Source of the DNA: Alphaproteobacteria bacterium
Lineage (GTDB): Bacteria; Pseudomonadota; Alphaproteobacteria; UBA9219; RFNS01
Direction of reading: 5' to 3'
NCBI GenBank assembly: GCA_037200005.1
Contig: JBBCGY010000002.1
Span: 310,001-374,000 of the forward strand
DNA length: 64,000 bases
The notes under the pieces were generated by a model that was not told the origin of the DNA, did no database searches, and was given only the letters and a program-made list of their open reading frames with translations. The position numbers and the translations under genes were made by a program. Position 1 is the first letter of the stretch; each line of letters starts with the position of its first letter. Below are positions 49,946 through 58,593 of the stretch, in pieces.

Positions 49946-50420
49946 GCAATCCCCGGTTTGCGCATTCCCGCAGGAACCAGCGCACGTAATCCATGATCTT
50001 GGGATGGGCGAGCGCGCCCTCGATGCGGTCGTAATATACGGCCTCGCATTCATAGCAGCCGGTGATCGTGCCGCGCTTGTCATGCCAGAAATAGCCGTAA
50101 ACCAGTTCGGTATGATCGGTGAAGTCTTCGGTGACCGCGCCGAGGCTGACGACGTCGGACGGCAGCACGTCCGCGCCAAGCTCTTCCTTCGTTTCGCGCA
50201 CTATGGCCTGCATCGGGCTTTCGCCAGGTTCTATATGCCCGCCGAACATGGTCAGACAGCCCGCGCTTCTGCCCCAATCAGGCGGGCGCTGCTGCAACAG
50301 AATTTTTCCATCCTTGGTCAGCACGACGCAATCGGCGAAACAGCGGACAAAGGCCGTTTGATCGATGCTCGTTAAATCGACCGGGCGAATGGATTCTATA
50401 TCTGTTTGCGCGGGCGTCAT
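49917..50420 (-). CDS. NUDIX hydrolase
   Basis: Pyrophosphohydrolase with a full Nudix box: [24 protein letters not shown] fits Gx5Ex7REUxEExGU (T at one U position). The rest of the 167-residue protein is a single Nudix domain. The substrate cannot be read from sequence. It is the last gene of the lgt-midA-pgeF-nudix run: its ATG overlaps the pgeF stop by 4 bp. Its 3' end overlaps trpS on the other strand by 29 bp. Confidence 0.9.
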   Translation of the reverse strand: MTPAQTDIESIRPVDLTSIDQTAFVRCFADCVVLTKDGKILLQQRPPDWGRSAGCLTMFGGHIEPGESPMQAIVRETKEELGADVLPSDVVSLGAVTEDFTDHTELVYGYFWHDKRGTITGCYECEAVYYDRIEGALAHPKIMDYVRWFLRECANRGLLKTTAPRSP

Positions 50421-51187
50421 GTCAGCATGATCGCCGCGATCAGGCTGCCGTTCTTGGCCTTATTCTGCAACGTGTTGCGCCGGTAACTGAAATAAAGATC
50501 GGGACTGGACAGCGTATCGGCGGGCGACGGCGTTATCTGCCGGATGCCGAGCAGGCGCAGCTTCTCTTCCGTCAGGCCGGGCAGGTCGAACATATAATGG
50601 CCTGCACGCGTGGACGGCCTGAAATAGCGCGCATAGTCGGAGTGCTGAACCAAGAAAGGCGCGGGAAATTCCGGCCCGACTTCATAGGAATTCTGCCAGA
50701 TGCAGGGGCCGATGGCGGCGACGATATTCTCCGGCTTCGCGCCCAGGGCGCTCATCGCCGCAATCGTGTTTTCGATCACGCCGGAGAGCGCGCCGCGCCA
50801 GCCTGCGTGAGCCGCGCCGATGATTCCGGCGGCGGGATCCGCAAGCAGCAGCGGAACGCAGTCGGCGGACAGAACTCCCAGCGCGATGCCGGGACGGTTC
50901 GTCACCATCGCGTCGGCTTTAGGGTTCTCGGCCGGATTCCAGATTTCCGTCACCGTGACCGCATCGGGCGAATGGATTTGATGGCAGGTCAGCAGACTTT
51001 CGGCTTCGGCGCCGATGGCGGAAGCAACCCTGCGCCGATTTTCCACGATATTCTCGCGGCTATCGCCATTGCTCCATGCGGTGTTGAGCGAGCCATATTC
51101 GCCTTCGCTCACGCCGCCGTGGCGGGTGAAGAATCCGTGGCGAACATGTTCCAAAGCGGCAAGTTCCCGTGATGTCGTGAACATCAT
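50417..51187 (-). CDS. pgeF: Purine nucleoside phosphorylase / laccase-domain protein (PgeF/YfiH family)
   Basis: This family was long annotated as polyphenol oxidase and is now seen as an amidase or purine nucleoside phosphorylase with a role in peptidoglycan editing in E. coli. The metal site is visible: LTCHQIHSPDAV (His), VLSADCVPLLLAD (Cys) and GAAHAGWRGALSGV (His). The start at 51187 overlaps the preceding stop as ATGA; an earlier in-frame ATG lies inside the neighbour. About 256 residues. Its place next to lgt and midA suggests a housekeeping operon. Confidence 0.92.
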   Translation of the reverse strand: MMFTTSRELAALEHVRHGFFTRHGGVSEGEYGSLNTAWSNGDSRENIVENRRRVASAIGAEAESLLTCHQIHSPDAVTVTEIWNPAENPKADAMVTNRPGIALGVLSADCVPLLLADPAAGIIGAAHAGWRGALSGVIENTIAAMSALGAKPENIVAAIGPCIWQNSYEVGPEFPAPFLVQHSDYARYFRPSTRAGHYMFDLPGLTEEKLRLLGIRQITPSPADTLSSPDLYFSYRRNTLQNKAKNGSLIAAIMLT

Positions 51188-52272
51188 TCCCATCCCGCCG
51201 GCGTTATCTTTGCGTCCGAAACCGCGCAAAATACTTTAAAGAGGGTGCCCATTGCCTCGGGGGCCGTCAAGCGATGATAAGCGGCGGCGATATCCTGCTT
51301 TTGTTCCGGCGTCGCCTGCTCCCCCAATTGTTCGCGGCGCTGCGCGAGGCCCAGGCGGCGCAGAAATTCCCCTTGTTCCAGCAGCGGCCATGGGCGCAAT
51401 CCCGCTTGCGCCGCGATAGCGGCCAGCGCGCTGAAATCGACATGGGCGGTCAGGTCTGCATGGCCCGGATCGCCCAGAGGATCGGCAGCGCGGTGTTTTT
51501 CCAGTGCCTGGAATGTTGGATTTCCGCCCGGCGTTTCATAGCCGTAATCGATCGCCAAAACGGCGCCGCTATGTTCGGCAATATGCGCGGCGGCTTGGCG
51601 CATGACATCCTGCGCCTGAGGCGAGATTTCGGCGATGGCTCCCACTGGCAGCTTTCGCTGTGTCTCGCTCAATAGCATCGCCGCGCTGGGGGCGGGCCTG
51701 CCCATGACCCAAGCCAGCGCGCCGTCCTGAACGCCGACGCGGATTTCGCTCCAGCCCGTCTCATGATGGATGAACTGCCGCACCGGCAGCGCGTCGAAAA
51801 ATTCATTGGCGAGAATAATGGCCGGAAGTTCCGGCAAAGCGCTTAAATGATCGACCCATCGCGGATGATGCTCCACGAGCGCCTTATCCTGCCGTTCCCG
51901 CAAGCTTGCGTTGCTCTCAACGAGGATAACGCGGCATGCTTTCCGGAATCCTTCGGCTTGGACGCTCAGGCGCATGATATCCGCCATCATCGTGCCGCGT
52001 CCCGGCCCTAATTCGCACAAAATAAATTCCGGCGGCTCGCCCATTTGCCGCCAGGTCTTCAGGCACCACAGGGCTATCGTCTCGCCGAACATCTGGCTGA
52101 TTTCCGGCGCGGTGACAAAATCGCCGTCCGCACCCAGCGGATCGCTGTGGCGGTAATAGCCGTATTCCGGATGCTGCAGCGCCAGTTCCATATATTGCGC
52201 GATCGTCAGCGGATTCTTCTCCGCCACGCGCAAAATGATATCGCGCAGCGCAGCGCTTTCCATGCTCTTCAT
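51184..52272 (-). CDS. SAM-dependent methyltransferase, MidA/NDUFAF7 family
   Basis: Homologue of mitochondrial NDUFAF7, which methylates an arginine of complex I subunit NDUFS2. The start MKSMESAALRDIILRVAEKNPLTIAQYMELALQHPEYGYY is the family opening. The GDFVTAPEISQMFGETIALW block and the SAM site LCELGPGRGTMMADIMR follow, then the EFFDALPVRQF motif and LAIDYGYE. 362 residues. The ATG overlaps the lgt stop, giving ATGA. In bacteria the substrate is not proven. Confidence 0.93.
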   Translation of the reverse strand: MKSMESAALRDIILRVAEKNPLTIAQYMELALQHPEYGYYRHSDPLGADGDFVTAPEISQMFGETIALWCLKTWRQMGEPPEFILCELGPGRGTMMADIMRLSVQAEGFRKACRVILVESNASLRERQDKALVEHHPRWVDHLSALPELPAIILANEFFDALPVRQFIHHETGWSEIRVGVQDGALAWVMGRPAPSAAMLLSETQRKLPVGAIAEISPQAQDVMRQAAAHIAEHSGAVLAIDYGYETPGGNPTFQALEKHRAADPLGDPGHADLTAHVDFSALAAIAAQAGLRPWPLLEQGEFLRRLGLAQRREQLGEQATPEQKQDIAAAYHRLTAPEAMGTLFKVFCAVSDAKITPAGWE

Positions 52273-53063
52273 TGCGCCGTGGGGCGCATCGCGCGCCGGA
52301 TTAGCCACAGGCCGAACGCGACCATGGGCAGCGATAGCAACTGCCCCATGGTGATTCCGCCCCACAGGAAGCCGATTTGAGCGTCGGGCTGGCGGAAAAA
52401 CTCGCCGACGATTCTCGCGATGCCGTAGCCGATTAGAAAGACGCCGCTCAAAAGGCCGGGATGCTCCTGCCATCTGGTTTTCTTGGTGATGATGAAAAGC
52501 ACCAGGAATAGCAGCAGTCCTTCCATGCCGGCCTGATAAAGCTGGCTGGGATGGCGTGGCTGATCGCCGCCATGCGGAAAGACCATGCCCCAGGGAATGT
52601 CGGTCGCGCGTCCGAACAGTTCGCCATTGACGAAATTGGCGAGGCGTCCGAGGAACAATCCGATCGGCGTCGCGGCGGCCAGCGGGTCCATGAAACGCCA
52701 GAATCCGATCTTGTGCTTGCGCGCATAGAGCCACGCCGATAGCAAGACGCCCGCCAGGCCGCCATGAAACGACATGCCGCCATGCCAGGTGGCGAGGATA
52801 TCCATCGGGTCTTTGATATAATGATCGAGGTTATAGACCAGCACATAACCGAGCCGTCCGCCCAGCACGACGCCAGCCACCGACCAGGTGACGTAATCGT
52901 CGTAGTTTTTCGGCAAAGGCACCGTCAGCCGGTTGCGCACCAGACTCATGCAATAGCGCCATCCGAACAGGAAAGCGCCGAGATAGGCCAGCGCGTACCA
53001 GCGGACGGCCACGGGGCCGATATGAAATGCTACCGGGTCGATGGAAGGAAAGGGAAGGGCCAT
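52269..53063 (-). CDS. lgt: Prolipoprotein diacylglyceryl transferase
   Basis: Inner-membrane enzyme that transfers diacylglyceryl from phosphatidylglycerol to the lipobox cysteine of prolipoproteins. The signature GRLANFVNGELFGR (with the essential Arg and Asn) is present at about residues 140-155, plus HGGMSFHGGLAGVLLSAWLYAR and the C-terminal GQLLSLPM. Seven membrane segments, 264 residues. It starts the lgt-midA-pgeF-nudix operon and is divergent from the ubiK-like gene with 81 bp between. Confidence 0.96.
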   Translation of the reverse strand: MALPFPSIDPVAFHIGPVAVRWYALAYLGAFLFGWRYCMSLVRNRLTVPLPKNYDDYVTWSVAGVVLGGRLGYVLVYNLDHYIKDPMDILATWHGGMSFHGGLAGVLLSAWLYARKHKIGFWRFMDPLAAATPIGLFLGRLANFVNGELFGRATDIPWGMVFPHGGDQPRHPSQLYQAGMEGLLLFLVLFIITKKTRWQEHPGLLSGVFLIGYGIARIVGEFFRQPDAQIGFLWGGITMGQLLSLPMVAFGLWLIRRAMRPTAQ

Positions 53064-53144
53064 CTCAAAAACACCATGTATATTTATCCGTGAATGTTAT
53101 AGAACCTTCCGACAATTATGCCACATGAAGAATGAGAGGACCCT

Positions 53145-53498
53145 ATGCCCAAGGCTTCGACGCAATTTCTGGAGGATATGGGGCATGTGCTGGCTGCCTT
53201 GCTCGGTACGGCGGTTTCGGCGCGCGGCCAGGCGAGAGGGAAGGCCAAACAAAAGCTGGGGCTGCTTTTGCAGCGGCTGCAGCTCGCCGGACGCGAGGAT
53301 TTCGACGCGCTGCACGACATGCTGAAAGCCGCGCGGTCGGAGCAAGAATCATTGAAGGCGAGAGTCGCGGCGTTGGAAGGCAAAAGCGAGAACAAGGGCG
53401 GCCCGGCAACAGTCAAGGCTCCGATTAACAGAAAATTAAAAACCGGAAAAAATTCTCCCGGCAAGTCGTCGCGCAAGCGGAATAAAGCCCGGCGGTAG
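53145..53498 (+). CDS. UbiK-like accessory factor (DUF526/BMFP family)
   Basis: Small protein with a helical core, QKLGLLLQRLQLAGREDFDALHDMLKAARSEQESLKARVAALE, which matches the coiled-coil of UbiK (BMFP) proteins that help ubiquinone biosynthesis at the membrane. The C-terminus is Lys/Arg/Ser-rich and basic. 117 residues with an AGAGGA site before the ATG. The basic tail is longer than in enteric UbiK. It is followed by the GANTC-rich intergenic region. Confidence 0.72.
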   Translation: MPKASTQFLEDMGHVLAALLGTAVSARGQARGKAKQKLGLLLQRLQLAGREDFDALHDMLKAARSEQESLKARVAALEGKSENKGGPATVKAPINRKLKTGKNSPGKSSRKRNKARR

Positions 53499-53506
53499 CG
53501 CCCTAG

Positions 53507-53687
53507 GATTCTGAAAAGACTCAAAGTTTGAATCACTTGAATCGTTTGGCGGGCATATTCCGCGCCGCTGCTACTGTGACTCAAAGAGCACGCAGGGGAT
53601 TCCGCGTGAATCCAATGATTCACAAGGGCTTGCCGCCGGATTCATCCGTTGATAAGTGATTGTCATCGCGCTCTCGTCGGGGGAATC
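53507..53687. promoter_or_regulatory. Cluster of ten GANTC (CcrM-type) sites upstream of ybjN-proC
   Basis: GANTC sites start at 53507, 53518, 53530, 53539, 53578, 53598, 53608, 53617, 53639 and 53683, the last just before the ATG at 53688. About one site per 256 bp is expected by chance. A perfect inverted repeat GTGAATC-CAAT-GATTCAC spans 53606-53623, and the word GACTCAAAG recurs at 53518 and 53578. There is no gene here. In alphaproteobacteria GANTC is methylated by CcrM in a cell-cycle-dependent way and promoter GANTC sites are read by GcrA, so methylation-controlled expression is an inference. Confidence 0.75.
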
Positions 53688-54194
53688 ATGTCATATAATG
53701 TTTCGGTGGCTCATAGCGGTGTCGCGCACAATCCGCTCGACATCATCGAAGAGATCGTCGTCGCCAATGAATGGCTGTTCGAGCGCAACGCCAATGATGA
53801 ATTGATCGTCGAGCTTTCGGGCCGCTGGTGCCATTACCGGCTGTTTTTCGTGTGGCAGCGGCAAATCTCCGCGCTGCAGTTCTCGTGCCAGTTCGATCTG
53901 AAGGTTCCCGCCGCGCGCAAGAGCAGCGTGCATGATTTGCTCGCCGCCATGAACGGCAAGATGTGGCTCGGCCATTTCGAGATTTGCCCCGACGACGCCA
54001 CGCCGATGTTCCGCCATACTTTGCTGATGCGCGGCGCGCGCGGCGATACGGTGGAGACGCTGGAAGACCTCGTCGAGATCGCGCTGACCGAAAGCGAACG
54101 CTTCTACCCCGCGTTCCAGTTCGTGATCTGGGGAGGCAAGCAGCCCGCCGAAGCCATTGCCTCGGCGATGATCGACACCGTCGGGCAGGCTTGA
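53688..54194 (+). CDS. YbjN domain-containing protein
   Basis: Member of the YbjN family (a fold shared with type III secretion chaperones), often found just before proC in alphaproteobacteria. The start at MSYNVSVAHSGV follows a GANTC-rich region directly; an earlier in-frame ATG at 53649 is inside that region. The WCHYRLFFVWQRQISALQFSCQFDLKVP and HFEICPDDATPMFRHTLLMRG segments are typical. 168 residues. Its TGA overlaps the TTG start of proC. Confidence 0.85.
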   Translation: MSYNVSVAHSGVAHNPLDIIEEIVVANEWLFERNANDELIVELSGRWCHYRLFFVWQRQISALQFSCQFDLKVPAARKSSVHDLLAAMNGKMWLGHFEICPDDATPMFRHTLLMRGARGDTVETLEDLVEIALTESERFYPAFQFVIWGGKQPAEAIASAMIDTVGQA

Positions 54195-54988
54195 AGCCGA
54201 TCATCCTCGTCGGATGCGGCCATCTCGGCCAGGCGATGCTGCGCCGATGGCTCGATCATAACGAAGATTATCATTTCACCGTCGTCAAGCCTTCTCCCTT
54301 GCCGGATGATTTGGCAAGTCATGCTCGCGTGACGTGGGTGGCGGAACCGCCTAATGCCGCCGAAGCAGCCGCCATCATCTATGCCGTAAGACCGCAGCAG
54401 CTTGCCGCGATCCTGCCCGCTTATCGTGATCTGGCGCGAACCTGCCCTAATATTTCCGTTGCGGCGGGCTGGACGCTTAAAAAGCTGGCTCAGTATCTTG
54501 GCGACGCGGCGATCATCCGCACCATGCCGAATCTGCCTGCGCAAATCGGGCTTGGCGTGACGGCGGCGGTCGCGAATGATCGGTGCGATCAAGCCACGAA
54601 GGATTTGGCCGAGAATTTACTTCATGCGACGGGAGAGGTCGCATGGCTCGACGACGAGAGACAGATGGATGCCGTGACGGCTCTTTCCGGCAGCGGCCCG
54701 GCCTATGCCTTTCTGCTCGCGGCGGCGATGGAGGAGGCCGGGATCAAGCTTGGGCTGCCGCAGCCGGTCGCGGGGCGGCTGGCGCGGCAGACGGTTTATG
54801 GAGCAGCCGCTTATATGGTACAAGGCGACCAGGCGGCGGATGAGCTTTGGCGCGCCATGCAGCTGCCCGGCGGTACGACCGAAGCGGCGTTCACGCGCCT
54901 GCTTGCCGCGGACGGCATGACACCGATGATTCTCGAAGCCATGCAGCGCGCCGCCGCCTGCGCCGCGGAGATCGGTCAATCATCATGA
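54191..54988 (+). CDS. proC: Pyrroline-5-carboxylate reductase
   Basis: Last step of proline synthesis, reducing pyrroline-5-carboxylate with NADPH. It uses a TTG start overlapping the ybjN stop (TTGA), chosen because the dinucleotide-binding motif IILVGCGHLGQAMLRRW starts right there. The conserved LPAQIGLGVTA and the signature DAVTALSGSGPAYAFLLAAAMEEAGIKLG are complete. About 265 residues. It is coupled to the next gene by ATGA. Confidence 0.95.
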   Translation: MKPIILVGCGHLGQAMLRRWLDHNEDYHFTVVKPSPLPDDLASHARVTWVAEPPNAAEAAAIIYAVRPQQLAAILPAYRDLARTCPNISVAAGWTLKKLAQYLGDAAIIRTMPNLPAQIGLGVTAAVANDRCDQATKDLAENLLHATGEVAWLDDERQMDAVTALSGSGPAYAFLLAAAMEEAGIKLGLPQPVAGRLARQTVYGAAAYMVQGDQAADELWRAMQLPGGTTEAAFTRLLAADGMTPMILEAMQRAAACAAEIGQSS

Positions 54989-55557
54989 AAAGAAAACCCA
55001 ATCCCGTCCACTTTCTTGCCGCCGCCGCGCTGACGCTGGCGGGCAAAGGCGGCTGGGATTCCGTAACCCCGGAGAAATTGGCGAAGGCGGCCAAAGCGCC
55101 GGTAAAAGCCGCCGCCGAATTCCTGGCCGAACCTGCAAAGACCATGGCGGGTATCGCGGATTTCATCACAGATGAAACTCTCAAAGACTACAGGCACGAT
55201 AACGGCAATGCGCCGCGCGAAGCCTTGTTCGATGTGACCATGCTGCGCTTCGATATGCTGCAGCGCTATCGCGCCGGGATTTCGGCGTTGTTCTCGGCGG
55301 CGATGCGGCAGCCCCGGCTGTCCTGCGCCATCCTGCGCGCGTTGCGTCCCGCCCTCAAAAATATGATGCATGCCGCCAGGATCGATGTCTCATCGGCTGC
55401 CGGAGAATTCAAACTCGCGGGCATGGGAATCGTCTATCTCGCCGCCTTCATGGCATGGCGTCGCGACGATACGCCGGACCTCGCCCGCACGATGGGATCT
55501 CTCGACCGCCGTTTAAGGCAGGCGGAAAACATCATGCAGAATATGAAGCACACATAG
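54985..55557 (+). CDS. TetR/COQ9-like helical protein
   Basis: The N-terminus, AALTLAGKGGWDSVTPEKLAKAAKAP, resembles a TetR-type helix-turn-helix, and the middle, PREALFDVTMLRFDMLQRYRAGISALF, matches the COQ9/TetR C-terminal fold. Such genes often follow proC in alphaproteobacteria and are usually labelled TetR regulators. A DNA target or a quinone role cannot be chosen from sequence. 190 residues, ATGA overlap with proC. Confidence 0.8.
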   Translation: MKRKPNPVHFLAAAALTLAGKGGWDSVTPEKLAKAAKAPVKAAAEFLAEPAKTMAGIADFITDETLKDYRHDNGNAPREALFDVTMLRFDMLQRYRAGISALFSAAMRQPRLSCAILRALRPALKNMMHAARIDVSSAAGEFKLAGMGIVYLAAFMAWRRDDTPDLARTMGSLDRRLRQAENIMQNMKHT

Positions 55558-55686
55558 CAAAGTTATTGTTTTTGCTGGATTTGTTGCGCTATTCTCATCC
55601 GTTCTCGCCGCTAAAAAAGAACGTGACAATTACGCTCGAAAAGAGCATATAGGATCAACCTATTCCCCTGATCAGCGAGGACGACC

Positions 55687-56208
55687 ATGCCTCCCAAAAC
55701 CGCAGCGAACCCGTTTCCTTCGAACCCGTTTCTTCAAAACGACTTCTCGAAATATATGGATATGTCCAAGTTCGCGGATATGCCGAAGCTGTTTCAGGAT
55801 ATGAAAATCCCCGGCTTCGATATGGAGGCTATGCTCAGCGCCCAGCGCAAGAATTTCCAGGCTATCGCTTCCGCCAATCAGGCGGCGGTCGAAGGCATAC
55901 AGACCGTCGTGCGCCGGCAGAATGAAATCCTGCGCCAGACCATGCAGGAAAGCAGCGAGCTGCTGAATCAGGTCATGGCTTCATCGTCGCCGGAAGAAAA
56001 AGTCACCAAGCATGCAGAGCTGACCAAGTCGGTTTTTGACCGGGCGATCGGCAATGCCAAGGAAATCACCGAATTGATGACCAAGGTCAATTACGAAGCC
56101 CTTGAGGTCATCAGCAATCGCGTCGGTGAAGGCCTGGAAGAGCTGCGCGGCATCATGAAGAGCGGCAGCACCGCCGTTGCCAAGTCGGCACGCGCCAAAG
56201 GCGAATAA
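55687..56208 (+). CDS. Phasin family protein
   Basis: Phasins coat polyhydroxyalkanoate granules. The product has the phasin core: FQAIASANQAAVEGIQTVVRRQNEILRQTMQE and FDRAIGNAKEITELMTKVNYEALEVISNRV, largely helical, with a Phe/Pro/Met-rich N-terminal stretch (about 45 residues) before it. 173 residues. No PHA synthase lies in the window, so PHA storage is suggested but not shown. The 129-bp gap upstream holds its likely promoter. Confidence 0.88.
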   Translation: MPPKTAANPFPSNPFLQNDFSKYMDMSKFADMPKLFQDMKIPGFDMEAMLSAQRKNFQAIASANQAAVEGIQTVVRRQNEILRQTMQESSELLNQVMASSSPEEKVTKHAELTKSVFDRAIGNAKEITELMTKVNYEALEVISNRVGEGLEELRGIMKSGSTAVAKSARAKGE

Positions 56209-56221
56209 CGGCTTTATCCTT

Positions 56222-57541
56222 CTAGACCGGCAACCATAAATTCGCCCTGAGTCCGCCCAGCGGGCTTTTCGACAACATGACGTCGCCGCCATGCAGGCGG
56301 GCGATATCGCGGGCGATGGTCAGACCAAGGCCGACGCTTCCTGATGTCGTGTCGCGGGCTTCGTCGAGCCGGACGAAGGGGCGGAATACGTCTTCCCGCT
56401 GCTCGGTCGGAATGCCGGGGCCGTCGTCATCCACATAGACATTCACGATCCTGTCCGACTGCGTCGCCGTCACCACGGCCTGCGTGCCATAGCGCGCGGC
56501 GTTGTTGACCAGATTGGCGAGGCAGCGCTTCATCGCCTGCCGCCGCATGGGGAGCAGGATGGGCCGGTCGGCCTGCAGCGTCACCGTGGGGTTGAGCCTG
56601 CGCGCTCCCGCCACGACTTCCTGCAGCAGCGGGATAAGCTCCACATGCTCCACCGCTTCGCCTTCCTCGCCGCGCGCGAAAGCGAGATAGGCTTCGACCA
56701 TCGACTCCATCTCGGCGATGTCCATTTTCAGCTCGATGCTGGCCGCGTTTTCCGGCATCAGCGCCAATTGCAGTTTCATGCGGGTGAGGGGGGTGCGTAG
56801 ATCATGCGATACCCCCGCCAGCATCGTCGTGCGTTGGGTGATCTGGCGGCGCAGCCGGTCGCGCATGACCAGCAGCGCTGTGGCAGCCTGGCGCACCTCG
56901 ATTGCGCCCTCGGGCTTGAATCCCGATACGTCGCGGCCCTTGCCGAATTCTCCGGCAGCCGAAGCCAGCCGCCGGATCGGGCGTATCTGGTTGCGCATGA
57001 ATACGAGCGCGATGACCGACAGCAGGATGGACGAGCCGATCATCCAGCCGATGAAGATTTCCGTGGTCGGCGTATAGATGCGGCTCTCGGGCGACCGGAT
57101 CGCCAGCACGCCGTCCGGTAGCGCGACATCGATGCCGATTTGCTCCGGCCCCGCCTTCATTTTTACCCGGTAGGGATATTGCAGGCGGTCGTCGAGGGCG
57201 CGCTCCAGATAAACCCGCACCGGCCCCGACCATTCCGGGCCTTTCTCCGGCAGTTTTTTGCCCGGCAGAAACTCGATGGATAAATCCATGTGCCGCTGAA
57301 CGCGTTCGGCGAGCTTTTTCACGCGGGCCGGGCTGTGATCGGCTTGCACGATTTCCGTCACTATGCCGACATCGCCCGCGAGGGCATAGCTGAGTCGGTG
57401 GGTCATCGTCGACCAGTGCCGGTCGAAGAAAACGAATAATGCCAAGGATTGCGCCAGGATGACCGGCGTCACGATAATGACGAGCGTGCGCGCGAACAGC
57501 GTGCGCGGCATCATCCGTTTCAGCAGCTTCGCCCCGATCAT
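56222..57541 (-). CDS. EnvZ-like sensor histidine kinase
   Basis: Inner-membrane sensor kinase. Two membrane segments (residues 18-40 and about 165-185) flank a periplasmic domain; a HAMP region follows (RNQIRPIRRLASAAGEFGKG). The phosphorylated His is in SHDLRTPLTRMKLQL, the N box in LANLVNNAARYG, the G1 box in DDDGPGIP, and G2 in GSVGLGLTIARDIARLHGG. 439 residues, complete. It overlaps the response regulator by 4 bp (ATGA), so they form an operon. The signal is unknown. Confidence 0.94.
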   Translation of the reverse strand: MIGAKLLKRMMPRTLFARTLVIIVTPVILAQSLALFVFFDRHWSTMTHRLSYALAGDVGIVTEIVQADHSPARVKKLAERVQRHMDLSIEFLPGKKLPEKGPEWSGPVRVYLERALDDRLQYPYRVKMKAGPEQIGIDVALPDGVLAIRSPESRIYTPTTEIFIGWMIGSSILLSVIALVFMRNQIRPIRRLASAAGEFGKGRDVSGFKPEGAIEVRQAATALLVMRDRLRRQITQRTTMLAGVSHDLRTPLTRMKLQLALMPENAASIELKMDIAEMESMVEAYLAFARGEEGEAVEHVELIPLLQEVVAGARRLNPTVTLQADRPILLPMRRQAMKRCLANLVNNAARYGTQAVVTATQSDRIVNVYVDDDGPGIPTEQREDVFRPFVRLDEARDTTSGSVGLGLTIARDIARLHGGDVMLSKSPLGGLRANLWLPV

Positions 57542-58275
57542 GCGCCACCGTCCGGAATCAACATATAGCCCTCGCCGCGCACGGTGACGATATACCGGGG
57601 CGCCTTGGCGTCGCCTTCGATCTTGCGGCGCAGGCGGGTGATCTGCACGTCGATGGTGCGGTCGTTCACGGTGGTCTTGCTGCGTTCCGCCAGCTGTTCG
57701 CGGCTGATCGCGATGCCCGGCTCCGCCGCCATGATGCGCAGCAGGCTGGCTTCCATTTCGGTGAGGCGCACGAATTCATTGTCGGTGCGAAGCTCGTCCC
57801 GCGAACTGTCGAATCGCCATTTGCCCAGGCGGATTTCCGGAGCATTTTCGCGTGCCGCGGGCTTCGGCACCCGCCGCAGGATCGCATGGATGCGCAGCAG
57901 CAGTTCGCGGGGCTCGAAGGGCTTGCCGAGATAATCGTCGGCGCCGACCTCGAAGCCGGTGATCCGGTCGCTCGGCTCGCCGCGCGCCGTCAGCAGCAGG
58001 ATCGGTAGGGCGCGGGCCGGGTCTTCCCGGCCGCGCAGATGCTTCGCCAGATCGAGGCCGCTTTCGCCCGGCATCATGACGTCGAGGATCATCAGGTCGA
58101 AAGCCAGCAGTTCCAGCATCGACCGCGCTTCGGCGGCATGGGCGGCGGTCGTCACGACGAATTCATGGTCGGCCAGATAGCGGCGCAGCAATTCGCGCAG
58201 GCGGATATCGTCATCCACCACCAGGATATGCGGCATTTGCCCAAGCGGCTGTTTGGCGGCGAGAGAGGGTTCCAT
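57538..58275 (-). CDS. OmpR-family response regulator
   Basis: Receiver domain (residues about 15-130) with the acidic pair in LVVDDDIRLRELL, the phosphorylated Asp in LMILDVMMPGESGLD, the Thr in LLLTARGE and the Lys in YLGKPFEPREL. The C-terminal winged helix ends in TVNDRTIDVQITRLRRKIEGDAKAPRYIVTVRGEGYML, typical of OmpR/PhoB DNA-binding domains. 245 residues. It is the first gene of the pair with the kinase above. Confidence 0.95.
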   Translation of the reverse strand: MEPSLAAKQPLGQMPHILVVDDDIRLRELLRRYLADHEFVVTTAAHAAEARSMLELLAFDLMILDVMMPGESGLDLAKHLRGREDPARALPILLLTARGEPSDRITGFEVGADDYLGKPFEPRELLLRIHAILRRVPKPAARENAPEIRLGKWRFDSSRDELRTDNEFVRLTEMEASLLRIMAAEPGIAISREQLAERSKTTVNDRTIDVQITRLRRKIEGDAKAPRYIVTVRGEGYMLIPDGGA

Positions 58276-58360
58276 GGCTTATTCTTAACAAGATCGTCGC
58301 CGGGACGCAAAAAACCTTGAGCCTTGCCCCTGTAATCGGGTAAAAGAGCCATTCGGTAGC

Positions 58361-58435
58361 GGGTGCGTAGCTCAGCGGGAGAGCATTACCTTCACACGGT
58401 AGGGGTCACAGGTTCAATCCCTGTCGCACCCACCA
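58361..58435 (+). tRNA. tRNA-Val (anticodon CAC)
   Basis: Full cloverleaf: acceptor stem GGGTGCG/CGCACCC, D arm GCTC...GAGC, anticodon loop TTCACAC with anticodon CAC (reads GUG), T arm ACAGG-TTCAATC-CCTGT, and the CCA end encoded in the DNA. 75 bases. No neighbouring tRNA genes. It is flanked downstream by two hairpins. Confidence 0.96.
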
Positions 58436-58436
58436 C

Positions 58437-58515
58437 CGGTTTTTCTTAGCGAGCGCAGCGAGCTTAGAAAAACCGAGTGTCCGCCATAGCTCCGCGTAGC
58501 AGAGCGACGGCGGAC
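58437..58515. repeat. Two adjacent inverted repeats after tRNA-Val
   Basis: The first hairpin pairs CGGTTTTTCTTAGC (58437-58450) with GCTTAGAAAAACCG (58462-58475), 13 of 14 bases matching, around a GAGCGCAGCGA loop. The second pairs GTCCGCC (58479-58485) with GGCGGAC (58509-58515). No T-run follows on the plus strand, so these may be a processing/termination element or members of a dispersed repeat. Confidence 0.6.
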
Positions 58516-58593
58516 TGGCTGCCTGAATGCACCCTTTCGCCGTCCCGATCTTTTCTAGTAGTCACCCCACCTGATTTCCGGCAAGGTCATCCC

